Positions 1 to 9,109 of a stretch of DNA of 64,000 nt are shown in pieces; the first letter of the stretch is position 1, and each line of letters begins with the position of its first letter. The notes under the pieces are model-generated. The model was not told where the DNA came from. It saw only the letters and a list, made by a program, of their open reading frames with translations, and made no database searches. This DNA comes from Cyclobacteriaceae bacterium. Its GTDB lineage: Bacteria > Bacteroidota > Bacteroidia > Cytophagales > Cyclobacteriaceae. Where the stretch lies: contig CP129487.1 of assembly GCA_030584025.1 (NCBI GenBank), positions 434,001 to 498,000 on the forward strand, read 5' to 3'. The position numbers were made by a program, and so were the translations under genes.

Positions 1-3000
1 ACTAAAAACCCAGCTGCACGCGTAATAATAATTTCAGGTTTGCCATCCAGGTTTAAATCGCCCGTAGTTAAGCCGCGTGGTGCGGTAACGGTAGTATTGA
101 ACGGAGCGGCAAACGAAGTTGCAGATAAGGCTCCTGAAGTGTGAATGTTTTTGAAGATTGTAAAACGATTTCCGGTTTCACTGGTGGTGATAATTTCAGG
201 TTTGCCATCGCCATCCAAATCGGCAATGTGGGCTACCGTGGTGGCACTGGGGTTGGTTAAATCAAATCGGCTAAAGCTCAGGTTACCAACCGTGCTGGTA
301 TTGCGGTAAACACTGATCATCGTGGTGTTGGTGCCTGTGCCGTGATAAATCATTAAGTCAACCTTCCCGTCAGCATCAAAATCGCCTGTATAAATTCTGC
401 CAGGGTTATCACCAACTGCAATATCAATTCGTGGATTGAAGGATGCGGCATTCACCCGAAAACTTCTGGCATTAGGAAAGATGCTGATGTTATCACTACC
501 CGGATTAGTCACGGCCACATCCGGGAAACCATCGTTGTCGAGATCGGTCACTACGACACCGCCTCCCGTTGAAGGTTTGGCTACCGTTACATTAGGCGCA
601 AATGTTCCAAACACACCAACGGAAACAAAAGGGCCAACCTTGCTTCGGTTTTCCATTACACGTATCGAAGAAGAACCTCCTGCTGCAATGACAAGATCCT
701 GTTTGCCATCAAGGTTTAGATCTCCAAAATCAATATTGCTATCGCCCAGGCCTAACGATACATCAGTGCTAAACGAAATTGAACCCGGAGTACTGAGGTT
801 TTGGTATGCTCGGCCGTTTGGAGAAACAAGATCAGCAAGACCATCTCCATCAGCATCTACAAGTCTACCGTTTGCAGCAGAAGAGTTGGTGACACCGGCC
901 GCTGCGAGTGAAGATGTAGTGATTGCACCGGTACTATATGTGTTATGAAAAAAATAGGTCAACAATGAACCGCCTTCCGCAGCAATATCTGGCTTCCCAT
1001 CCAGGTCCAGGTCCATCACTTCAATGTCATAGTTAGCTCCCGAAAGGGCAAACTCCATAGGAGGGGCAAAGTGCGTGTTATCAAACGTAACACCCGATGA
1101 AAACGTGGTTTGAAACGGGAGGTGATACCGTGACATCAACTCACCTTTACGAACACTTACCGGTGCATACGTAGCGCCTGCCGGAACACTTACGGTAAGT
1201 TCAGTTTGACTAGCCGTGAGTACAGTTGCTTCACTGGCCCCAAAGTAAACGTAGTTTTCGCTTGGCGTAGAAGAAAAGTTAGACCCGGTAATGGTTACCG
1301 TGCTGCCTACGTTACCCGCAAGTGGACTAACTGTATTTACGGAAATGAGAGGCGCACTTCCATTCACGTTTTCATAAATGGAAATTCTTCGTGGTGTAGT
1401 ATTCGTTATCCCAACAACAAGGTCAGGTCTTGAATCACCGTTTAAATCGGCTGCAATCGGACTGGTAGGATAGGTTGAATTTCCGGAGGCTTGAAATAAA
1501 TATGCTGTAACAAATGCACCTGCGGTAAAAGCCCCTCCCGAGTAGATACTTTCAAATATGCCAATATCTCCATCGTCTGAAGCCAGGATGTCGGGTTTAC
1601 CATCGCCATTCACATCGGCAATAGACATGCCTCCATAATTTCCGAGTTCACTGGTCAGCACAATTTCAGTGGCAAAATCTGAAGTAGCGAGCTCTCCTCC
1701 GCTGTTGGTATTCAGTAATATCCGAATATCCTGAGTGCCATTGAATTTAAAGATGATGTCATTTAATCCATCTCCATTCATGTCGGCAATTTGTGTTGCC
1801 CGGTTGTATTGGCCAGTAGCTATCGACCCCATATTGTTGAACGAAATTAGCCCCGGGGTTGATGTATTCTTTAACAACGATAGTGTGGCGCCAAAATTAT
1901 GGCTAACAACTAGTTCAGGTTTTCCGTCATTGTCTAAATCTCCAACTGCAACACCTTCACCCGCATCTAAGGTATTACCAAAGTAATTAAGGGATGCGCC
2001 AAACTCAATATTACCAGGTATGCTGATATTCTGAGCAATCCATAAATCGGGGTTCACGCTTCCGTTTCCATGTTGCCCGATCAAATCCACACGACCATCG
2101 CCATCAACATCAACAATATTGGATACAAAAGAGGAATATGCATTGCCTTGCCATCTTTCAAAAGCTTCAAAAGCAATATTGCCCGGTGTGCTGATGTTCC
2201 GAAACGTTACAAAGTAGGATTGAGACCCGTTACTATAACTGGATATAACATCTTGTAGCCCATCCCCGTCAAGATCAGACAAGAATAAACTTCCCTGATT
2301 GCCTGCTCCGTCTAGGCTGACTTTGGGTGCAAACGAGGAAGGTGACAGGCTGCCACCTAAGCCTAAATTACGGTAGATGGAAATGTCATTGATCGCGCTT
2401 TCAGAAACAACCAAGTCGTTCCATCCATCACCATCCATATCACCGATTTTAATCCCTCTAATATCGTTCCCCGTTGTTGGATCCAATAGCATATCAAACT
2501 TTGGTTTGAGTGAAGCCGGAATAATTCTTCCGCCACCATCAAAAACAGGATTGAACGGTTTGGAAGAGGTGCATGTTAAGCCGGTGGTTTTATTAACAAT
2601 GCTGATTTTTCCATGGGGAGCACCTACGGGAACGGTTACGCTTAGTTGATTACTGGATGCGTTGTTGATTGTGCCGGCTATCGAGCCAAAGTACACCACA
2701 TTGTTGTTTGGATCAGGATCGAAACCGCTACCGTTGATGGTAATAACATCTCCAGGCTTTCCGGAAGTAACTGATAAGGTTGATACCAGCGGTGCAGTCG
2801 TTAAGGTGGCCTGCTCGATGATAACATTGTCAAGCCCGGATGTGTAGGTGGCATTTGTGGCATATGTGCCCCTGATTTCAATAGACGTAACATTTGTGAG
2901 CACCTGAATGATTTGAGAACGGGTCGCGGCACTGCCTGATGTGGTTGACCACAACCAACCTCCTGTTTCGTCTAGTTTAACAGAGTAAGAAGTCCATGCT

Positions 3001-3392
3001 GGAGCTACAGCAGGTTTTACGGGAAGTTGGTATATCAAGACACTTCCACCATTTTCAATCCGAACTTCGGCTATACCCGGATTTGATCCGGTGCCGGCAA
3101 CGGATTGCTGAAGGTCGAATTTGAAGTCTCGCCCGAGCGAACGCACCACCAGGTTTCCTAAAAACTTGGCAGGAGCGAACCATGATTCAGTTGTGGTGCC
3201 AACAGAGGCCGAATAGGTTACGGACACAAATCCGCCAGGATTTCCGTTGCTGGATTGATGATTAACGGTGATGGGTGTGCTGGTATCGAAAAAGGTCCAC
3301 CCATCGGCATCGGTATCAAACGTACTGGTGATTTGGGCAGAGCATAGTTTACCTATTAAAATCAGCGAAAATAGGGCTATCAGGCGTGGCAT
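1..3392 (-). CDS. Secreted FG-GAP/VCBS repeat protein with laminin-B-like and IPT/TIG domains (partial)
   Basis: The gene begins with ATG at 3392, preceded by AGGAGG-like bases (cctcctttat on the plus strand), and stays open to the left edge, so its C-terminus is missing; about 1130 codons are visible. A signal peptide (MPRLIALFSLILIG..., cleavage near CSAQ) is followed by a laminin-B/domain-IV-like region (about 20-195), an IPT/TIG domain (about 200-285), a long run of FG-GAP/VCBS repeats, a second IPT/TIG domain and more FG-GAP repeats. I counted about 14 calcium-loop motifs of the type DxDGDGxxD (for example DMDGDGWNDL, DLDGDGLQDV). Such repeats fold as beta-propellers on secreted adhesins or cargo proteins. 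The N-terminal domain resembles that of the 5157-8117 protein. By inference this is a surface protein, probably type IX-secreted, but the sorting domain would lie outside the window. Confidence 0.85.
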   Translation of the reverse strand, partial: MPRLIALFSLILIGKLCSAQITSTFDTDADGWTFFDTSTPITVNHQSSNGNPGGFVSVTYSASVGTTTESWFAPAKFLGNLVVRSLGRDFKFDLQQSVAGTGSNPGIAEVRIENGGSVLIYQLPVKPAVAPAWTSYSVKLDETGGWLWSTTSGSAATRSQIIQVLTNVTSIEIRGTYATNATYTSGLDNVIIEQATLTTAPLVSTLSVTSGKPGDVITINGSGFDPDPNNNVVYFGSIAGTINNASSNQLSVTVPVGAPHGKISIVNKTTGLTCTSSKPFNPVFDGGGRIIPASLKPKFDMLLDPTTGNDIRGIKIGDMDGDGWNDLVVSESAINDISIYRNLGLGGSLSPSSFAPKVSLDGAGNQGSLFLSDLDGDGLQDVISSYSNGSQSYFVTFRNISTPGNIAFEAFERWQGNAYSSFVSNIVDVDGDGRVDLIGQHGNGSVNPDLWIAQNISIPGNIEFGASLNYFGNTLDAGEGVAVGDLDNDGKPELVVSHNFGATLSLLKNTSTPGLISFNNMGSIATGQYNRATQIADMNGDGLNDIIFKFNGTQDIRILLNTNSGGELATSDFATEIVLTSELGNYGGMSIADVNGDGKPDILASDDGDIGIFESIYSGGAFTAGAFVTAYLFQASGNSTYPTSPIAADLNGDSRPDLVVGITNTTPRRISIYENVNGSAPLISVNTVSPLAGNVGSTVTITGSNFSSTPSENYVYFGASEATVLTASQTELTVSVPAGATYAPVSVRKGELMSRYHLPFQTTFSSGVTFDNTHFAPPMEFALSGANYDIEVMDLDLDGKPDIAAEGGSLLTYFFHNTYSTGAITTSSLAAAGVTNSSAANGRLVDADGDGLADLVSPNGRAYQNLSTPGSISFSTDVSLGLGDSNIDFGDLNLDGKQDLVIAAGGSSSIRVMENRSKVGPFVSVGVFGTFAPNVTVAKPSTGGGVVVTDLDNDGFPDVAVTNPGSDNISIFPNARSFRVNAASFNPRIDIAVGDNPGRIYTGDFDADGKVDLMIYHGTGTNTTMISVYRNTSTVGNLSFSRFDLTNPSATTVAHIADLDGDGKPEIITTSETGNRFTIFKNIHTSGALSATSFAAPFNTTVTAPRGLTTGDLNLDGKPEIIITRAAGFL

Positions 3393-3464
3393 AAAGGAGG
3401 ATTTAGCGTTCTTGAAATTACGCTAAAATGGTAAGGTGAAAATACCCTAATAATGTGAGGAGGG

Positions 3465-5093
3465 CTAAAGCTGGCCTGCGGGCAGTTTAATCCGGAAAGT
3501 TGAACCTTCACCGTAAACGGATTCAACAGAGATGGTTCCTCCTAGTTTTTGAACGGCTTCTTTGGCAATGTAAAGCCCAAGTCCTGATCCGGTAGAACTG
3601 GCCGTACCCCGGTAAAACATGTTGAAAAGTTTGGTTTTGAATTCATCACGGATTCCTTCTCCGTTATCGATAACTTCCAGTATCAGGCTGGAAGCATCCT
3701 GATAGGACTTTAAAATAATCTGGGGTTCTTGATCGGAGAATTTCTTTTGATATTTAATGGCATTGGAAAGCAAATTGCCTAAAGCAACGCGGAGCAGAAA
3801 CCGATCACTTGTGATGACAGGTACCTGTAGATCATAGGAAAAATGTATGTTGGCATAATTTTCCAAAAATTCAAACTTGGCATTGATCTGATCAACCAAC
3901 TCTTTTATTTGTATACTTTCATAGACCAGGTTTTTTCTGCTGGTGCGCGAATACTCCAGTACCTCGTCAATGAAATTTTCAAGTCGCTCAACACTCTTTT
4001 CAATTTTTTCAAGATACAATGATCCATTAGTTGGGTCCATTCGGCTTACGGTTACCAACCCTTTTATGGATTTTAATGGCGCACTCAAGTCATGCGAGAC
4101 ACTGTAAACAAAATGGTCTAGTTCCTGATTAGCCTGTTGCAGGTTATCGTTAATTTTTTCAACCCGTGCTTTTTCGGTTTTCAGATTTTGTTCAGCGGTG
4201 CTGAGGTCAGTAACTACCCGGCCCACCAACAATGATACAAACATCATGGTACTCATGCCCAGGTGAACGCTTATAAATTGCGTAGAGCCTTGTGTAATGA
4301 GCAAGGAAGATGCAAAATCAAAGAGTGGCAGCAAATAGCTGAGCATGAAAATGATCACGTTGAGCACAATGGCCACAGAGAACCCCCAACGCAGCGCAAA
4401 AAGGGTAGCGCCAATACCATAGATAAACCAGTACTTATCGAAGGGAAATAAAATGGATAGAGCAATGAATACACCACTTATGCCCAATAGTTCAATGAAC
4501 GCCCTGCGACTGATCTGAAGCGGTTTGAATTGAAACGACTGCGTGGCCGTTTTAAAATCAATAAAATACAGCAAAGCAATGGAGAGCGGAAGAATAGTAA
4601 TGAAGTCGGATAGCCAATACAGCCCTACCTTGTCCATATCACCCTTAACAAAACCGTAGTGATAGACATAGATTGAGTTAACACAAACGGGTATCACAAT
4701 TCCCAGAAACAGAAACCTTAGAAATGATTCTGTATTGCCCAATCGTTCGCTGTGTTTTTGAGGAAATAATTTTTGATAGAGCAACCATGATGTTACGGCA
4801 ACAACGGCTTCGTGTGTGGATATCATGATCATGAATGGTGGAAACTTGGTTACACCATAAATCATAAGCGTTGTAATGCCATTAATGAGCAATACAGGTA
4901 CAACTTTTAAGCCAAACCAATGAATAAACACAATCCCTAACACCAGGGGTAGATAGAGCAGGAGTGAGTTGGTAACGGTGCTAAGCTGAAAAGAAAGGTA
5001 TGAAAGCCCGATTAGTATGACTAACAGAATGGCAAACTGCGCAATGTTTCGGATAACGATCTTCAATGTGGATGTATTGATGCAAATTACCAA
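3465..5093 (-). CDS. Membrane sensor histidine kinase with MASE1-like N-terminus
   Basis: This 542-residue protein has about eight membrane segments in residues 15-295 (MASE1-like integral sensor region), a short coiled coil (about 297-325), a HisKA domain with H-box SVSHDLSAPLKS (His334), an N-box around LGNLLSNAIKY (N440/N444), a G1 box DNGEGI (476-481) and a G2 box GSGLGLYIA (about 502-510). It should autophosphorylate on His334 and pass phosphate to an unidentified regulator; no response regulator lies next to it. It sits between two giant secreted-protein genes on the same strand, 72 bp from one and 63 bp from the other. The start is uncertain: the reading frame opens with TTG at 5093, another TTG lies at 5066, and there is no early ATG. 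Confidence 0.85.
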   Translation of the reverse strand: MVICINTSTLKIVIRNIAQFAILLVILIGLSYLSFQLSTVTNSLLLYLPLVLGIVFIHWFGLKVVPVLLINGITTLMIYGVTKFPPFMIMISTHEAVVAVTSWLLYQKLFPQKHSERLGNTESFLRFLFLGIVIPVCVNSIYVYHYGFVKGDMDKVGLYWLSDFITILPLSIALLYFIDFKTATQSFQFKPLQISRRAFIELLGISGVFIALSILFPFDKYWFIYGIGATLFALRWGFSVAIVLNVIIFMLSYLLPLFDFASSLLITQGSTQFISVHLGMSTMMFVSLLVGRVVTDLSTAEQNLKTEKARVEKINDNLQQANQELDHFVYSVSHDLSAPLKSIKGLVTVSRMDPTNGSLYLEKIEKSVERLENFIDEVLEYSRTSRKNLVYESIQIKELVDQINAKFEFLENYANIHFSYDLQVPVITSDRFLLRVALGNLLSNAIKYQKKFSDQEPQIILKSYQDASSLILEVIDNGEGIRDEFKTKLFNMFYRGTASSTGSGLGLYIAKEAVQKLGGTISVESVYGEGSTFRIKLPAGQL

Positions 5094-5156
5094 ACAAATA
5101 GGATTCTGTATTAAAATCCTTCAGTGAATCAATAAAATCAGTTTGTTGAGTAGTTG

Positions 5157-8117
5157 CTATCGTTTTAACGACAAGTAGCCGACTTGTGTGGGCCGCCCGC
5201 CCAAAAATTCAATTTTATAAAAGTAGGTGCCTGCAGGCAGATCGGATCCATTGTTGGACTTACCAATGAATAGAACAGAAGCGTTATCGTAATTGCGGCC
5301 ATCCCAAACCAAATCCCCCCAACGATTGTAAATGCTTACCCGGTTTTCGCGTGTGTCGTCAAATTTTTCAATGTGCTCTATCAGAAAAATATCATTTCGC
5401 TCATCACCGTTTGGTGAAATGGCCGTGAAAATGTCAATATCACCCACCACTTCCAATGAAAGAACTTGTTGGGTGCAGGCGGCAAAGATGTCACACACTT
5501 CGATGGTAATGTTCTCCGTTCCGGTAAACGAAATGCCTTGGTAATTGATGATCAGGTTGAAGTTACCATCGATGGTTGCTGTTGCTCCGCTTGTAGGTTG
5601 ACCGATAATGGTGAGGGTAGAGAAGTCAACATTATCGTTGGTATCACTGATCAGGTCAACCAGGTTTATGGTAATGATTCCACCAATGGGCGTCACTGAT
5701 GTTACCGGTGCGATTACAGGAGGCTCGTTGTCGCAACCGGGTGTTGCAATGGTGGCCGTTACGGGCGTGCGTGTGCTTTCGCAGGTTCCATTATTAATGG
5801 CAACATAATAGGTGGTGGTTACTGATAAAACAGGAGTAAGGAGCGTGCTGTTTACTTCTCCTGTCAAAGCTGTTCCGCCCGATGCCACGGTGTACCATCT
5901 ATACTGCCCGTTTGTTCCACCCGATGCGCTTAAGGTTACACTTCCGGGTAAGCAAGACTCAGCACCTGTTGTCGTGGGTGCAGTTGGTAATGTGTTGATT
6001 GTTGCAACTACTGGTGTGCGCGCACTCTCGCATGTCCCGTTGTTAATCGCGACATGGTAAGTTGTAGTTGTGCTAATGGAAGGGGTTGTGTAGGTGCTGT
6101 TTGTTTGCCCGGCAATGGCTGTTCCACCCGTTGGCACGGTGTACCAGCGATATTGCCCTGCTACACCACCAGCTGCGGTGAGTGTAACGGTTCCCGTTCC
6201 GCATCGCGCAGCTGCAGTAGTTGTTGGTGCTGCTGGTATTGTGTTAATGGTTGCCGTTACAGCGGTACGTGTACTTTCACAAGTTCCGTTGTTGATGGCA
6301 ACGTGATAGGTTGTTGTGGTACTAAGAGACGGGGTTGTGTATGTATTGTTGGTTTGTCCTGCTAAGGCTGTTCCGCCTGTTGGTACAGTATACCAGCGAT
6401 ATTGTCCGGCCGCACCTCCGGCTGCTGAAAGTGTTACGGTTCCTGTTCCGCAACGGGATGCACTTGTGGTAGTAGGCGCGGCTGGAAGAGTGTTGATGGT
6501 AGCCGTTACAGCAGTACGTGTACTTTCACAAGTGCCATCGTTTATTGCAACATGGTAGGTGGTTGTTGTGCTTATTGAAGGAGTGGTATAAGTGCTGTTT
6601 GTTTGACCGGCAAGGGCCGTTCCCCCGGTTGGCACCGTATACCATCGGTATTGTCCGGCTGCACCTCCGGCTGCTGAAAGTGTTACGGTACCTGTTCCGC
6701 ATCTTGATGCGCCTGTTGCTGTAGGCGCTGTGGGCAGTGTGTTAATTGTTGCGGTAACGGCAGTTCGCGCACTTTCGCATGTTCCATTGTTAATCGCGAC
6801 ATGATAAGTAGTAGTTGTGCTTAATGAAGGAGTGGTATAGGTGTTGTTTGTTTGCCCTGCTATGGCCGTTCCACCCGTTGGCACCGTATACCACCGGTAT
6901 TGCCCGGCTGCACCACCTGCTGCACTAAGCGTAACGGTTCCAGTACCACATCGTGCCGCACTTGTAGTTGTAGGCGCGGCAGGAATAGTGTTAATGGTGG
7001 CCGTAACTGCCGTACGCAAACTTTCGCAAGTTCCGTTGTTGATGGCAACGTGATAGGTTGTTGTGGTACTAAGAGACGGGGTTGTGTATGTATTGTTGGT
7101 TTGTCCGGCTAAGGCTGTTCCGCCTGTTGGTACAGTATACCAGCGATATTGTCCGGCCGCACCTCCTGCAGCTGATAGGGTTACGGTTCCCGTTCCGCAA
7201 CGGGATGCACCTGTAGTAGTTGGTGCTGCGGTGAAGTTAACTGTTAGTGTTGCTGAATTAGTTATCGCATCAACTACGTTTATTCCTGAAACACGACACC
7301 GGTAATTGCCAGCACCAAAATTTCCGGTAGTGTTAATGGTGAGGGTTGCTGTGGTAGCTCCGCTATATCCACCAGTGTTTGTAACATTTGTCCAAACCGA
7401 GGGGCTGCTTTCAATCTCCCATTGATACGTGATGGTTGGATTGCCGGATGCAGCCGTTGTAAGGGTTGTGATGGCACCACTGCAAACTGTTGCATTGGTG
7501 GGTTGTGTATTGATAATGATTGGAGGTGTCATACTTACATTATCTAGCCGACCCGTTACGTTAGCATCCCGATACAATCCTCGGATTTCAAGTGTGGCTA
7601 AATCGCCAAGAATATTTTGAATCTGTATTTCAGTGGCAGCTGCACCAGCCGGACTATTGGTTGTTTTCCAATAGCCTAAAGAATTGTTCAGCACAACTCT
7701 ATAAGTTGCCCACGAAGGGGCTGCGGGGGGTTGGTTGGAGGTTGGTGGAAAATAATACAAGACTACACCCAGATTGTTAGCTATAGTTACCTCCGCATAT
7801 TGATTCGGTGCACCTGTAGTGCTTTGCTGAACATCGTACTGTAATGTTCCGTTGTAATAGGTACTTCGGTTTCCCAGATACGTGGTAGGGGCTACAAAAT
7901 TAAAGGGAACATATAAGCTTCCTGCACCCAGATTAATAATAAAGGGAGAACCGAATACAAAACCTCCAGGATTACCCCCGGTTCCGCTATAGCCAATTGT
8001 CCCGTCAGCATCGTTTGGTGTAGTCCAGCCTAGAGCATTTGCATTGAACGTGCTGCTGATTTGAGCATGGATGAAAAAACTAATAAGAAAAAAGCCAGGC
8101 AGCAGAAGGTATCGCAT
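5157..8117 (-). CDS. Giant secreted adhesin-like protein with 83-aa Ig-like repeats and T9SS CHU_C C-terminus
   Basis: The 986-residue protein has a signal peptide (MRYLLLPGFFLISFFIHAQ), a laminin-B-like domain (about 20-198), an Ig-like domain (about 205-295), then five nearly identical 83-residue repeats and one diverged copy (about 299-795). Each repeat contains RCGTGTVTLSAAGG, GQYRWYTVPTGGTA and AINNGTCES; the two Cys per unit could form a disulphide. A cadherin-like region follows, then a gliding-type C-terminal domain (ISPNGDERND, IYNRWGDLVWDG, LPAGTYFYKI), which is the type B sorting signal of the type IX secretion system. It is therefore expected at the cell surface or released. The repeats suggest a stalk or adhesin. 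It shares its N-terminal domain with the gene ending the window on the left. Confidence 0.9.
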   Translation of the reverse strand: MRYLLLPGFFLISFFIHAQISSTFNANALGWTTPNDADGTIGYSGTGGNPGGFVFGSPFIINLGAGSLYVPFNFVAPTTYLGNRSTYYNGTLQYDVQQSTTGAPNQYAEVTIANNLGVVLYYFPPTSNQPPAAPSWATYRVVLNNSLGYWKTTNSPAGAAATEIQIQNILGDLATLEIRGLYRDANVTGRLDNVSMTPPIIINTQPTNATVCSGAITTLTTAASGNPTITYQWEIESSPSVWTNVTNTGGYSGATTATLTINTTGNFGAGNYRCRVSGINVVDAITNSATLTVNFTAAPTTTGASRCGTGTVTLSAAGGAAGQYRWYTVPTGGTALAGQTNNTYTTPSLSTTTTYHVAINNGTCESLRTAVTATINTIPAAPTTTSAARCGTGTVTLSAAGGAAGQYRWYTVPTGGTAIAGQTNNTYTTPSLSTTTTYHVAINNGTCESARTAVTATINTLPTAPTATGASRCGTGTVTLSAAGGAAGQYRWYTVPTGGTALAGQTNSTYTTPSISTTTTYHVAINDGTCESTRTAVTATINTLPAAPTTTSASRCGTGTVTLSAAGGAAGQYRWYTVPTGGTALAGQTNNTYTTPSLSTTTTYHVAINNGTCESTRTAVTATINTIPAAPTTTAAARCGTGTVTLTAAGGVAGQYRWYTVPTGGTAIAGQTNSTYTTPSISTTTTYHVAINNGTCESARTPVVATINTLPTAPTTTGAESCLPGSVTLSASGGTNGQYRWYTVASGGTALTGEVNSTLLTPVLSVTTTYYVAINNGTCESTRTPVTATIATPGCDNEPPVIAPVTSVTPIGGIITINLVDLISDTNDNVDFSTLTIIGQPTSGATATIDGNFNLIINYQGISFTGTENITIEVCDIFAACTQQVLSLEVVGDIDIFTAISPNGDERNDIFLIEHIEKFDDTRENRVSIYNRWGDLVWDGRNYDNASVLFIGKSNNGSDLPAGTYFYKIEFLGGRPTQVGYLSLKR
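5735..7228 (-). repeat. 249-bp coding tandem repeat array, five similar units plus one diverged
   Basis: Anchor sequences encoding the RCG motif recur at about 7195, 6946, 6697, 6448 and 6199, exactly 249 bp apart, with a diverged sixth unit near 5950. Units 1 and 4, and units 2 and 5, resemble each other more than their neighbours. The block 6282-6419 matches 7029-7166 with one mismatch. This points to duplication of a three-unit block. Confidence 0.9.
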
Positions 8118-8197
8118 GGAAATGAGGGGTTTGGGGAAGCTAAATTTCGGAAAATTTTAGAATTAAACCGCTTTTAAAGTTGGCTTGTAACAAATTA

Positions 8198-8956
8198 TCA
8201 GGAATAGAAAAAAGCGGCCATTCGGTTCCACACCGGATGAAACGCCATGTTAAAAAAGAGAAAAACCCCGAGTCCATGAATGGCCAGTATAATACCGGTT
8301 GGTTGGAGGCTTTGATTTTTCTTTTTATGAAATAGCAAAAGCCCTGCAAAGACAACTGCCACCAAACCAAATACAAAATTTTCGGCAACCACATTAAATG
8401 ACCAATCCATTGCATCACAAATATGCCAGATCAACCTATCGCCAGCCGGGCCGAGAATGGTTAAAGCCGCAGCCAGCATAAAGGTGGCATGTGCTATCAG
8501 CTTTTTTCTGAAGTAAACACCAAGTGTATAGTGCACGAATAACCAAACCCAATACATGCTACCAATTGCAACTGACTCGGCCGCTTTAATTTGAATAGGC
8601 AAATCTTCCGTATAATATCCGGGAGGGCCCACCTCCTCACCGGATAAGGCGCGCTGATACGAGAAGCGAAGCATGAAATAACCGCTGACGATAACCAGTG
8701 GCATCAAGGCATAACTGATTTTGCCAACCAGCCGATGATGATTTAGCTTATTGAACTTAATTAAAAGCGTTTGCGCCACAACGGTAGCTAACCAGAGCAG
8801 CATAAATACACTGTGCAGGTGAATGATAGCTGAAGTGGGTGTGGCTAACCTGGAGAAGTAGCTGGGGTAAAATCCAAAAAATGTAATAGGGATGAGCAGG
8901 AGCAAGGCCCACGCAGTGCCAGGTAGTAAAACTCTTTCGAAGGGATGGGTTTTCAT
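8198..8956 (-). CDS. Seven-TM-like integral membrane protein of unknown function
   Basis: The 252-residue protein starts at ATG 8956 and shows about seven hydrophobic segments spread over its length. Conserved-looking polar residues include IIHLHSVFMLLW (about 45-56), NHHRLVGKISY (about 71-81) and IAHATFM (about 154-160). These histidines and the W/QT pattern also occur in the membrane protein at 12331-13080 (LIIHGLVMSTWML, VVQTGF, AHMALGWVG), so the two look like distant paralogues. The spaced histidines resemble those of DUF2306-type and haem-binding membrane proteins, but a haem role is only a guess. It stands alone, 153 bp from the esterase gene upstream. Confidence 0.7.
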   Translation of the reverse strand: MKTHPFERVLLPGTAWALLLLIPITFFGFYPSYFSRLATPTSAIIHLHSVFMLLWLATVVAQTLLIKFNKLNHHRLVGKISYALMPLVIVSGYFMLRFSYQRALSGEEVGPPGYYTEDLPIQIKAAESVAIGSMYWVWLFVHYTLGVYFRKKLIAHATFMLAAALTILGPAGDRLIWHICDAMDWSFNVVAENFVFGLVAVVFAGLLLFHKKKNQSLQPTGIILAIHGLGVFLFFNMAFHPVWNRMAAFFYS

Positions 8957-9109
8957 GTTGTTGATTTGTTGTTTTTAGAACGCTTCCAAATCTTGTTGAC
9001 GAGCCTGCCGATCCCCCATTCAGATGTACGATTTATCAATCCTTTTATCTATTCAAATACGCGGAAATAAATTCATCAAAATCAGCTTTGTTTCATAGAG
9101 TTGAGATGG

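Noticed and set aside
436..2847. Plus-strand ORFs of 60-170 codons in the first 3 kb
   Set aside because: They lie inside the open reading frame of the FG-GAP protein on the minus strand, and none matches a family.
5735..7228. The regular array as a CRISPR
   Set aside because: Units are 249 bp, fully coding and without short repeat/spacer structure.
5332..7305. Several long plus-strand ORFs over the 249-bp array
   Set aside because: They are shadows of the repeat array on the opposite strand; they lack start context and domains, and their repeats merely mirror the real gene.
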